The position numbers were made by a program, and so were the translations under genes. The notes beneath the pieces are model-generated. The model was not told the origin of the DNA. It saw nothing but the letters and a program-made list of their open reading frames with translations, and made no database searches. 7,318 nucleotides of DNA from Pseudomonadota bacterium. Lineage in GTDB: Bacteria; Pseudomonadota; Alphaproteobacteria; Rhizobiales; Rhizobiaceae. Where the stretch lies: positions 1 through 7,318 of the forward strand of contig JAEWHQ010000358.1 in NCBI GenBank assembly GCA_023387715.1. Reading direction: 5' to 3'. This document shows, in pieces, positions 1-6,282 of the stretch (the stretch's first letter is position 1; each line of letters opens with the position of its first letter).

Positions 1-1220
1 CCCCATTTCGGGCTGACATAAGTAGCATGATAATGGGTGGCAGACCCCACTTCCGGCAACCAAATCTGACCGGCAGAGACGGTTTTTGCAACTTGCTTGG
101 CCATCTCCCACTCAGCCATTTCAGTGACGCGGTGCTTTTGACCGTCACAGGCAAAGGAAAACTGGCAGGCATTCAACATATTTTGGTTTTGATAAACCAC
201 GCCACAGATTGTGGCCGGATAAGCCGGATTGCGCACACGGTTGAGCACAACCTGTGCGACACCCACCTGACCTTTTACAGTTTCGCCGCGCGCTTCATAA
301 TAGACTGCTTCAGCCAGACACTGCTGTTCTTTCTTCTCAAATGCACTTGGAGGCAAAGGGGCAGCAGCCCATGCGTGATCTTTAGGGCCGATAGGCGGGA
401 CAAATCGCCCATCCGATTCATCCGGCGTCAGAATCGTTTCAAAAGGCGAATTACGCGCATAATCCGGTTTTGGCGGTGCATAACCAAGCGCCAGAGAATC
501 AGGTGTATCATTGGTGATCAGACTTGCCAGCATGGTTGGAACCGGCACTTTAGGCTTAGCAACGACCGGCCTGTGAAAAGCCATCGTAATGGCTATTTCC
601 TTCCCCTCAATCGGCGATTTATCAAAGCGCATTTTCGCATCGGATTTTTCAGCCGGACGTGAAATCATGCTAACACGATCAAGCAGACTGCCAGCGCTGA
701 AAGCGCGCTGCGGCGCAACCGGCGCAATGGTTACGATTCGCCCCTGCTTATCGCCACGCACAATGCGCCCTTCATCCGGATCAGGATCATCAACACCAAG
801 CTTTGCCTGACGACTGACACCACCCACAGCCACCTTGCCGATACCCTCGACATTAATACCAGCAGCCGCAACCGAGCCTGTGATCAACGAAGCATCAACA
901 AATTGCATCTCCGCCTTATGGACAGAGCCCGCAGGCGCCGGCGTCATATAAGCCGTCCAGCGGTTATCGCCCTGCTCTGACGATGTCACAAGGCTGGCCA
1001 TATCCTGAAAGGCAATAGCGGTTGTACTGAGAAGGCTGAATGCTGCTGCGATCAGCGCCGGAGCAACAACGCCGCGACGCGACTGCTCAACGCGCGGATA
1101 AGCGCGAACGGCATAATAACGCCCATCCTCAGGGCAATAACCCTGAGCCGGATATTGCCACTCTGTTTGTGACAGGCCTTTGGAACGGCGGCCAAACTTC
1201 CGCAGTGACAAAAAGCGCAC
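1..1220 (-). CDS. SleB/CwlJ-type cell wall hydrolase, membrane-anchored, C-terminus cut by window edge
   Basis: Predicted peptidoglycan hydrolase of the SleB/CwlJ family (Hydrolase_2), whose members cleave the glycan strand. I translated it from the minus strand: 406 codons are visible before the frame leaves the window at base 1. Residues 1-49 are basic and probably cytoplasmic, 51-70 form a hydrophobic anchor or uncleaved signal (ending STTAIA), and about 71-298 are a Pro/Ala-rich, low-similarity linker. The hydrolase domain begins near residue 299 with CLAEAVYYEAR (Cys301, Glu304, Glu309); Glu304 fits the family's catalytic acid. It continues through GQVGVAQVVLNRV, CQFSF and THYHATYV. I chose the GTG at 1220 because a GGAG lies 6 nt upstream (1227-1230) and a stop lies just beyond; a GTG at 1232 is an alternative. 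The first in-frame ATG (Met74) would remove the anchor. Despite the name, no sporulation is implied: the family is common in non-sporulating Alphaproteobacteria. Only the extreme C-terminus is probably missing. Confidence 0.9.
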   Translation of the reverse strand, partial: MRFLSLRKFGRRSKGLSQTEWQYPAQGYCPEDGRYYAVRAYPRVEQSRRGVVAPALIAAAFSLLSTTAIAFQDMASLVTSSEQGDNRWTAYMTPAPAGSVHKAEMQFVDASLITGSVAAAGINVEGIGKVAVGGVSRQAKLGVDDPDPDEGRIVRGDKQGRIVTIAPVAPQRAFSAGSLLDRVSMISRPAEKSDAKMRFDKSPIEGKEIAITMAFHRPVVAKPKVPVPTMLASLITNDTPDSLALGYAPPKPDYARNSPFETILTPDESDGRFVPPIGPKDHAWAAAPLPPSAFEKKEQQCLAEAVYYEARGETVKGQVGVAQVVLNRVRNPAYPATICGVVYQNQNMLNACQFSFACDGQKHRVTEMAEWEMAKQVAKTVSAGQIWLPEVGSATHYHATYVSPKW

Positions 1221-1493
1221 CGAACTCTCCACTCAATTAACACGAACTCACTCAACTGATGCCGATAATGAAGTATTAACCTTGATGGATAGTTAACAAA
1301 TGCACATTAATATCTCGGTAATATTGGTAAATTATTTATTAAATCATGTAATCCATTAATATTTTAAATTATAAATTAAAATATCGGTATAAATATACAA
1401 TATAAAATCCTCTAAATAAAAAACTAACAAAATAAACAAATTAAAAATCTTATTTAATCAATACAAAAAAAATATCATCTTTTTTCAAAAAAC
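1221..1493. other. Intergenic region with extreme A+T-rich, G-free tract
   Basis: Non-coding stretch between the hydrolase start and the der terminator. Bases 1321-1500 contain only 23 G or C in 180 (about 13%), against roughly half in the flanking genes. Bases 1388-1505 contain no G at all on the + strand (118 nt), so a minus-strand transcript through here would lack C. I see no credible reading frame and no RNA-gene structure. The hydrolase promoter should lie at about 1260-1330, but I found only a weak match (TTGTTA, 15 nt, TAATAC on the minus strand, 1299 to 1273), too poor to annotate. Confidence 0.6.
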
Positions 1494-1521
1494 AAAAAAA
1501 ACTCCGGAACATTGTCCGGAG
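1494..1521 (-). terminator. Rho-independent terminator downstream of der
   Basis: Perfect 7-bp inverted repeat CTCCGGA / TCCGGAG (1502-1508 with 1515-1521) around a 6-nt loop. On the minus strand it is followed at once by eight U residues (the A-run at 1494-1501). The hairpin begins 27 nt past the der stop codon, so it closes the TPR-der transcript before the A+T-rich spacer. Confidence 0.88.
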
Positions 1522-1548
1522 CTTTTATCATTTCAGAAAACGCTAATT

Positions 1549-3009
1549 TTAACGCTTTTTCTTCGCGCGATTGGCAAAAGGATTATCCGATGTACGCAAC
1601 GATAAGCGGATCGGAACCCCCGGCATATCGAAAGTGTCGCGCAAACCGTTAATCAAATAACGAACATAGGATTGCGGCATCACATCCGGACGCGAGCAGG
1701 AAACCACGAAACCTGGCGGGCGGGTCTTGATCTGCGTCATATATTTAACTTTGAGACGACGTCCGGCAACGGCTGGCGGCGGATGATGGGTGATAACCCC
1801 TTCCAGCCAGCGGTTAAGCTTACCTGTCGAAATACGACGGTTCCAGATTTCATCTGTAATCGCCACATTTTCCATCAGCTTATCAATGCCCTGCCCGCGC
1901 TCACCGGAAATCGGCACAGCACGGATACCGCGCACCTGCGGCAACAAACGGGCAGTTTTTTCGTAAAGATCAGCCAGCACCATCTGGCGGTCTTCCACCA
2001 GGTCCCACTTGTTGAACGCGATAATCGGAGCGCGGCCTTCACGGATAATCAGATCAGCGATCTGCAAATCCTGCTTTTCAAACGGGATAGTCGCATCAAG
2101 CACAATGATGACAACTTCCGCAAAGCGAATAGCATTCAGACCATCAGATACAGCGAGCTTTTCAAGCTTTTCCTGCACGCGTGACTTACGGCGCAGACCG
2201 GCTGTGTCAAACAGTTTGATCTGACGGCCACGCCATTCCCAGTCAACGGAAATAGAATCACGCGTAATACCGGCTTCAGGCCCGGTCAGCAGACGATCTT
2301 CACCCAGCATCGTGTTGATGAGTGTTGATTTACCAGCATTCGGACGACCGACAATAGCAATGCGCAATGGCTTGGTCGGATCATAGGCCGGAACATTTTC
2401 TGCATCCGGATCTTCGATATCATCACCAACGAGTGCGCCGATGGCAGCAGGTGTGAAAACAGCATCAGCCGCTTGTTCAGCTGCTTCGGCTTTTTCACGG
2501 GCAAAAACCCGCTCTTCGCCAAGTGCTTCAACAATAGCATCGCGCAGATCAGCCATACCAAGACCATGCTCGGCAGAAATCGGACATGGCTCACCAAGAC
2601 CCAGCGTATAGGCATCATAAAGACCGCCCTGACTGCCGCGTGCTTCGGTTTTGTTCACAACCAGAATAACCGGACGGCCAGACTTGCGCACCATTTCGCC
2701 AAAGGTCAGATCGGCAGGTGTCACACCCGCCTTAGCATCAACCACAAACAAAATAGCATCAGCTTCAGTCATCGCCAGTTCTGTCTGGGCACGCATACGT
2801 GCTTCCAGCGTGTCATTGGCAGCGTCTTCCAAACCTGCCGTATCAATGACCTGAAACCTTAAATCATAAAGTTTCGCATCATGCATCCGGCGGTCACGGG
2901 TAACGCCTGGCAGGTCATCCACCAGCGCGAGCTTGCGCCCGACCAGTCGGTTGAACAAAGTTGACTTGCCGACATTCGGACGTCCGATAATAGCAAGAGT
3001 AAAAGACAT
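1549..3009 (-). CDS. der: Ribosome biogenesis GTPase Der (EngA)
   Basis: Essential double-GTPase that acts in the cytosol in assembly of the 50S ribosomal subunit. At 486 aa it has the full architecture. GTPase domain 1 has the P-loop GRPNVGKST at residues 9-17, DTAG at 56-59 and NKTE at 119-122. An acidic linker of about 50 residues follows, then GTPase domain 2 (second P-loop GRPNAGKST, then DTAGLRRKS and NKWD), and a C-terminal KH-like domain ending in a basic tail (RAKKKR). The first domain's G4 motif has Glu where the consensus NKxD has Asp; the second domain is canonical. The ATG at 3009 puts the P-loop at the usual distance from the N-terminus; its upstream purine tract (GGGGAAAG) is only a modest ribosome binding site. 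It lies 113 nt behind the TPR gene on the same strand with no terminator between, so the two are probably co-transcribed. Confidence 0.98.
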   Translation of the reverse strand: MSFTLAIIGRPNVGKSTLFNRLVGRKLALVDDLPGVTRDRRMHDAKLYDLRFQVIDTAGLEDAANDTLEARMRAQTELAMTEADAILFVVDAKAGVTPADLTFGEMVRKSGRPVILVVNKTEARGSQGGLYDAYTLGLGEPCPISAEHGLGMADLRDAIVEALGEERVFAREKAEAAEQAADAVFTPAAIGALVGDDIEDPDAENVPAYDPTKPLRIAIVGRPNAGKSTLINTMLGEDRLLTGPEAGITRDSISVDWEWRGRQIKLFDTAGLRRKSRVQEKLEKLAVSDGLNAIRFAEVVIIVLDATIPFEKQDLQIADLIIREGRAPIIAFNKWDLVEDRQMVLADLYEKTARLLPQVRGIRAVPISGERGQGIDKLMENVAITDEIWNRRISTGKLNRWLEGVITHHPPPAVAGRRLKVKYMTQIKTRPPGFVVSCSRPDVMPQSYVRYLINGLRDTFDMPGVPIRLSLRTSDNPFANRAKKKR

Positions 3010-3122
3010 TGAAGGGCTTTCCCCATATCGTCATAAGAGCACCTGAAAGCCATGCCATCAGATGCCCCGTTTTTCTTAAAGTTTAATACCATCTATCAAA
3101 CAGCGGTATTATTCGTAAAATA
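3010..3122 (-). other. TPR-der spacer with a 7-bp dyad
   Basis: 113-nt non-coding gap. It holds the inverted repeat TAATACC / GGTATTA (3084-3090 and 3105-3111) with a 14-nt spacer. The repeat is A+T-rich and not followed by a U-run on the minus strand, so it does not look like a terminator. It could be an RNA hairpin or an operator-like dyad ahead of der, or chance. Confidence 0.3.
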
Positions 3123-3794
3123 TCAGCCTTCAGACAAAGTGCCTGCACCACGCATCAGGTCGAGCATAGTATTGGCACGCTGGCGAAGATTAGGCGGGGC
3201 AACAGCATCATCGGCATTCTGCTTGAACAGCTTGGCCGCATCTTCGTTGCGTCCTGCCTTCCATGCAGCCAGAGCCAAAGTTTCGCGTGCGCTGTGACGC
3301 ATCGGATTGCTGTCTGCTGACAGGGTTTCCACGCGCTTGGCCACATCGTCGTAAGTGCCGTTATCAACCAGAATATAAGCTGCACGCAAACGCGCCATAT
3401 CACGCAATGGTGCAGGAATTGCATTATCCTGTGAAGCCTTATCAAAAGCTTCAACGGCAGCTTTCGCATCACCTTTTTGCAACAGCACAGTGGCTGCACG
3501 CAATTGCGCCAAAGCCGGATAAGAACCATAACCGGTTTTTTCCAGATCATCGAGCGCAGTCAAAGCTTCGTCATTTTTACCCTCGGAGGCCAGATCAAGA
3601 GCCGCCAAAAACTTATCGCCCGAAGCAGACGATTTGCTTGATGTCCAGCTTGTATAAGCGACATTAGCAGCCGTGCCCAAAACAATGGCAACTGCACAAC
3701 CGATAATCAACGGACCAAACCGCCGCCAGACAGCTTTTGCCTGATCGGACCGGAGTTCCTCGTTTACCTCGCGAATGAAGCTATCGTCTGCCAT
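3123..3794 (-). CDS. Membrane-anchored TPR protein, YfgM-like (TPR_21 family)
   Basis: 223-aa protein with a short cytosolic N-terminus (FIREVNEELRSDQ motif), one transmembrane helix at about residues 27-47, and a long extracytoplasmic part of helical pairs rich in Ala and Leu with tetratricopeptide character. The conserved N-terminus and single anchor fit the YfgM family (TPR_21). In E. coli, YfgM binds the SecYEG translocon and periplasmic chaperones such as PpiD, and its gene lies near bamB and der. Here the protein is encoded directly upstream of der with no bamB between. The role is inferred from this architecture and neighbourhood rather than from catalytic residues. The start at 3794 is the first ATG and preserves the family N-terminus; only a weak GGCAGG lies just upstream. 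Confidence 0.85.
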   Translation of the reverse strand: MADDSFIREVNEELRSDQAKAVWRRFGPLIIGCAVAIVLGTAANVAYTSWTSSKSSASGDKFLAALDLASEGKNDEALTALDDLEKTGYGSYPALAQLRAATVLLQKGDAKAAVEAFDKASQDNAIPAPLRDMARLRAAYILVDNGTYDDVAKRVETLSADSNPMRHSARETLALAAWKAGRNEDAAKLFKQNADDAVAPPNLRQRANTMLDLMRGAGTLSEG

Positions 3795-4141
3795 GAACCT
3801 GCCGTCTGAACCTTGAGTTTCTATTTGCTTTCATGCCAGCCACAAAACCGACCACAAAAGCTGATCACTTTAACTTAAATGAGCTTTTAATCGGATTTTG
3901 CAGCATTTGTAAGCCCTGACAGACAAATAAGCTGCCACTTACACCACAAGCCCGATTATTCTCTGATATCAATGACCTGACCTTTGCCACATTCAACATC
4001 TAGAAAACAGCCCTGTTGCCTGACAGCTGAATAATAAATGTGGTTATAACAACCCGTTTAAAAGAATCAGGAACAGATAATATATCCATGCCATGCTTTA
4101 TATGCTTGGCTCTTATGTCTGAACTATGATTGGCTTATTTG
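3795..4141. other. Divergent intergenic region between the TPR gene and the deacetylase
   Basis: About 350 nt without a gene. It should contain the promoters for both the minus-strand TPR-der unit and the plus-strand deacetylase. I see an interrupted dyad at 3848-3894 (CCGA...AAAAGCT, 19-nt loop, AGCTTTT...TCGG), 54-100 nt upstream of the TPR start, and a candidate plus-strand promoter at 4020-4050. No tRNA or small reading frame is convincing. Confidence 0.5.
4020..4050 (+). promoter_or_regulatory. Candidate sigma70-type promoter for the deacetylase
   Basis: CTGACA at 4020-4025 (5/6 to the -35 consensus) and TATAAC at 4045-4050 (5/6 to the -10 consensus), separated by 19 nt, slightly long. 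This would give a leader of about 85 nt before the ATG at 4142. A rival -10, TATGAT at 4125-4130, has no matching -35 and would leave an almost leaderless mRNA. Confidence 0.3.
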
Positions 4142-5122
4142 ATGCGTTTTCTTCACTCCACCGCCGCTTTTGCTTTAATTTTCTCTCAAACAGCGATAGC
4201 TGCACCCGCGACAGAAACATCCGCTCAGCCAAAGACCCAATATGTCCTGATTTCCTTTGACGGGGCACATGATAATGCGCTTTGGGCACGAAGCCGCGAA
4301 TTTGCCAAACAAACGGATGTGAAATTTACCTATTTCCTCTCATGCGTCTTTTTATTGCAGCGCGCAGACCGCAGCCACTATCAGCCACCCAAATTAAAAC
4401 GCGGCAGCTCGAATGTCGGCTTTGCACAAGATAAACAGGAAGTGGAAACGCGCCTTCAGCATATCTGGCAGGCGCATTTGGAAGGCCATGAGATTGCCAG
4501 TCATGGCTGCGGCCATTTTGACGGCAAAGCATGGAGCGCCAAAGATTGGGATCAGGAGATCAACGAGTTCAACCGTATCACCGCCCAAGCCTATAAAGAT
4601 AATGACATTGCCGGAGAACCGGCCGAATGGCAGGATTTTGTCGCCAATAAAATTACCGGCTTTCGCGCCCCTTATCTGTCCGATGATAAACCCGTACAGG
4701 ATGCGCTGCGAAAGAACAATTTTATTTATCAGGCATCGGGTGTTGCCAATGCACCGGAGCGCCCGACCATTAAACAAGGCTTGGCAACTTTCGGCCTGCC
4801 GCTCATTCCGGAAGGCCCTGCCAAACGCCCGGTCGTTGCCATGGACTATAATTTATATGTGCGCCACTCCAAAGGCAAAGAACAGCCGGAACAAGCCGCC
4901 AGTTTTGAAGAGCGCAGTTATCAGGCTTTCAAAACCGCTTTTGACAAAGAATATAATGGCAAACGCGCACCATTTCAGATGGGCTTCCATTTTGTCCTGA
5001 TGAATGATGGCGCCTATTGGCGTGCGATGGAACGTCTTGCCCGTGAGGTTTGTGACAAGCCGGATGTAAAATGCACCAGCTATCAAAATTATCTGGCGGA
5101 AACGGCTGCATTTTCCCGCTAA
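4142..5122 (+). CDS. Secreted polysaccharide deacetylase-like protein (NodB / chitin deacetylase-like fold)
   Basis: 326 aa from the ATG at 4142. Residues 1-21 are a clear Sec signal peptide (short basic start, hydrophobic core, cleavage after AIA). The mature part has carbohydrate esterase 4 signatures: SFDGAHDN at residues 38-45 in place of the usual TFDDG, HEIASHGCGH at 116-125 supplying the H-x3-H metal ligands (His121, His125), and RAPY at 175-178. The later DALRKNNFIYQAS matches the position of the strand after motif 3. The order and spacing resemble chitin deacetylase-like proteins. The second Asp of the DD pair is Gly, with another Asp four residues on (Asp44), so activity is not certain. 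The substrate is unknown: peptidoglycan, chitin-like or exopolysaccharide. A TTG at 4130 would add four residues but lacks a ribosome binding site; the ATG also has no clear one. It is the only plus-strand gene, flanked by converging and diverging neighbours. Confidence 0.85.
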   Translation: MRFLHSTAAFALIFSQTAIAAPATETSAQPKTQYVLISFDGAHDNALWARSREFAKQTDVKFTYFLSCVFLLQRADRSHYQPPKLKRGSSNVGFAQDKQEVETRLQHIWQAHLEGHEIASHGCGHFDGKAWSAKDWDQEINEFNRITAQAYKDNDIAGEPAEWQDFVANKITGFRAPYLSDDKPVQDALRKNNFIYQASGVANAPERPTIKQGLATFGLPLIPEGPAKRPVVAMDYNLYVRHSKGKEQPEQAASFEERSYQAFKTAFDKEYNGKRAPFQMGFHFVLMNDGAYWRAMERLAREVCDKPDVKCTSYQNYLAETAAFSR

Positions 5123-5128
5123 AAACGC

Positions 5129-5163
5129 ATAAAGAGTGGCCAGTCAAACCGGCCACTCTTTAT
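5129..5163. terminator. Bidirectional hairpin terminator shared by the deacetylase and the YffB-like gene
   Basis: Perfect 13-bp inverted repeat (5129-5141 with 5151-5163), core AAAGAGTGGCC / GGCCACTCTTT, and a 9-nt loop. It starts 7 nt after the plus-strand deacetylase stop and lies 11 nt past the minus-strand YffB-like stop. The plus-strand stem ends in UUUA, and the minus-strand transcript runs into a U-rich tail from the A-run near 5121-5125. One hairpin therefore appears to serve both convergent genes. Confidence 0.85.
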
Positions 5164-5173
5164 AATGTAAATC

Positions 5174-5521
5174 TTATTTGAAAAACTCTTCGTAAAGCTC
5201 TGGCTTGAAGCCGATGATAATCTGATCGCCCTTGATCAAAACCGGACGCTTAACCATAGAGGGCTGTGCCAGCATCAGGCTGATTGCCTTCTGCTCGTTC
5301 AGGCCAGAGCGATCTTCTTCCGGCAGTTTACGAAAAGTAGTACCGGCACGGTTCAGCAGTTTTTCCCAACCGGCTTTTCCAGCCCATTGCTCCAGATCAG
5401 CCTGTGCAAGCCCCTCTTTTTTATAATCGTGAAATTTATAGTCGATGCCTGCACTTTCCAGCCAGTTGAAGGCTTTGCGCATCGTATCGCAGCTTTTAAT
5501 CCCATAAATTGTCACGCTCAT
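5174..5521 (-). CDS. ArsC/Spx-fold protein of the YffB type
   Basis: 115-aa cytosolic protein of the ArsC family (thioredoxin-like fold), about the usual length. It starts with the family pattern IYGIKSCDTMRKA (Cys11, the only cysteine) and carries FHDYKKEGL, a GW-x2-LLN-x2-GTT segment, and VKRPVLI with Arg92, then the IIGF strand and a helical end. This matches the YffB branch, which has one N-terminal cysteine, rather than Spx proteins with CxxC. Arsenate reduction is unlikely: no ars genes are nearby and the branch is often annotated only as a reductase-like or glutathione-dependent protein. Its physiological role is unresolved. The ATG at 5521 has GGAG about 9 nt upstream. It is separated from the DsbA-like gene upstream by a terminator, so it probably has its own promoter within 5522-5597, where I see no strong match. 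Confidence 0.9.
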   Translation of the reverse strand: MSVTIYGIKSCDTMRKAFNWLESAGIDYKFHDYKKEGLAQADLEQWAGKAGWEKLLNRAGTTFRKLPEEDRSGLNEQKAISLMLAQPSMVKRPVLIKGDQIIIGFKPELYEEFFK

Positions 5522-5597
5522 CGCTTAACACTCCGATTCATATTGCTTTCAACAATCTTCTAAAGCATTGGCGCATTGAAATGAACCTTACCAAATA

Positions 5598-5630
5598 AAA
5601 AGGCAGATGCATTGAACGCACCTGCCTTTT
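5598..5630 (-). terminator. Terminator after the L,D-transpeptidase/DsbA-like operon
   Basis: Nine-bp stem AAAAGGCAG / CTGCCTTTT (5598-5606 with 5622-5630), one A-C mismatch, then TGC/GCA closing a 7-nt loop. On the minus strand it ends in UUUUUAUUU, 25 nt past the DsbA-like stop. The symmetry would also permit function on the other strand, but no plus-strand gene reads into it. Confidence 0.85.
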
Positions 5631-5655
5631 AAATCATCACCTGATTGACAAGAAA

Positions 5656-6267
5656 TCAGCCGGCGCGTGCCATTTTAATGGCTTCGATCAGGTCTTTTTC
5701 CTTCATCACGCCACCATATAAACGGGTGCCGATGACAAAAGACGGCGTGCCGCCAAAATTGAACGCATCGCCCTGCGCCATATTGCGCTGCAAAATGCCG
5801 TCAATCTTCTTGGCATGCTTTTTATAAGTGGCTTCCAGTTTGACCGGATCAAGACCACCCTTTTTCAAAGCTTCATCCACCTGCTCTCTGGTCAGACGAC
5901 CAGGTGTTTTCATCAAGGCATCCATCGCCTTAATATATTGGCCGTCTTCCTCAGCCGCCAACACCAGATTAGCCGCATAAGTGGAAGGCTCTCCAAAGAT
6001 CACCCAGTCTTTCATCACCAGACGCACATTGCCGTCGCGCTTGACCACATCAAGCAATTCGCCATGGCCTTTTTTGCAATAAGGGCACTGGTAATCGAAA
6101 TATTCAACGATGGTCACATCGCCTTTAGGATTGCCCAGAACCGGAATTTCCGGATCATAAAGCACATCATTAACGCTTGGCATATTCTGGGAAAAAGCCG
6201 TTGTCCCAAGCATCATCCCTGCAGTGCCTGCAACAGAAGCCGCCAAAATCTGACGTCGGTTCAACAT
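5656..6267 (-). CDS. Periplasmic thiol-disulfide oxidoreductase, DsbA/ScsC-like with DsbG-like active site
   Basis: 203-aa exported thioredoxin-fold protein (Thioredoxin_4/DsbA class). The N-terminus NRRQILAAS followed by a hydrophobic stretch to about residue 26 looks like a signal peptide, possibly twin-arginine type. The fold starts near VTIVEYFDYQ, with the active site CPYC at residues 61-64. A helical insert spans about 95-160, and the cis-proline loop is GGTPSF with Thr174-Pro175. CPYC with Thr before the cis-proline is the combination of DsbG and ScsC; classical DsbA has CPHC and Val. This hints at a reductase, isomerase or protective role rather than pure oxidation, but there is no N-terminal DsbG/DsbC dimerisation domain. 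The ATG at 6267 is one nucleotide past the L,D-transpeptidase stop, so the two are almost certainly co-translated. It is the last gene before a terminator. Confidence 0.93.
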   Translation of the reverse strand: MLNRRQILAASVAGTAGMMLGTTAFSQNMPSVNDVLYDPEIPVLGNPKGDVTIVEYFDYQCPYCKKGHGELLDVVKRDGNVRLVMKDWVIFGEPSTYAANLVLAAEEDGQYIKAMDALMKTPGRLTREQVDEALKKGGLDPVKLEATYKKHAKKIDGILQRNMAQGDAFNFGGTPSFVIGTRLYGGVMKEKDLIEAIKMARAG

Positions 6268-6282
6268 TTTAAAATTCTCCTT
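6268..6282 (-). promoter_or_regulatory. Ribosome binding site of the DsbA-like gene inside the L,D-transpeptidase end
   Basis: AAGGAG at 6277-6282 (minus strand) lies 9 nt before the DsbA-like ATG and is made of the last codons (GKGEF) of the upstream gene. The stop TAA (6269-6271) and the ATG are one nucleotide apart, a typical arrangement for translational coupling. It also confirms the start at 6267. Confidence 0.85.

Noticed and set aside
27..662. 211-codon open frame on the + strand
   Set aside because: It is antisense to the SleB-type hydrolase, whose domain motifs are clear on the minus strand; the + translation is rich in Arg, His and Phe and matches no family.
1052..1255. 67-codon minus-strand frame over the hydrolase start
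   Set aside because: Shifted frame overlapping the hydrolase N-terminus; the hydrolase frame has the ribosome binding site and the anchor.
1273..1299. Promoter TTGTTA-N15-TAATAC for the hydrolase
   Set aside because: The spacing is too short and the hexamers are weak in an A+T-rich region where chance matches are common.
1273..1310. CtrA-type binding sites (TTAA-N7-TTAA) upstream of the hydrolase
   Set aside because: Several TTAA words occur, but the spacings I measured are 10 and 13 nt, not 7; they follow from the A+T-rich composition.
1672..2184. 170-codon + strand frame inside der
   Set aside because: Antisense shadow of a fully conserved der gene.
2644..2655. NKTE as evidence of a damaged der gene
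   Set aside because: The whole 486-codon frame and all other GTPase motifs are intact, so a substitution tolerated in the lineage is more likely.
4126..4128. ATG just upstream of the deacetylase as its start
   Set aside because: It is in a different reading frame from the deacetylase.
4394..4777. 127-codon minus-strand frame inside the deacetylase
   Set aside because: Antisense shadow; the + strand has a signal peptide and ordered deacetylase motifs.
5174..5521. Arsenate reductase ArsC
   Set aside because: The single-cysteine pattern and KRP segment fit the YffB branch better, and no arsenic-resistance genes are nearby.
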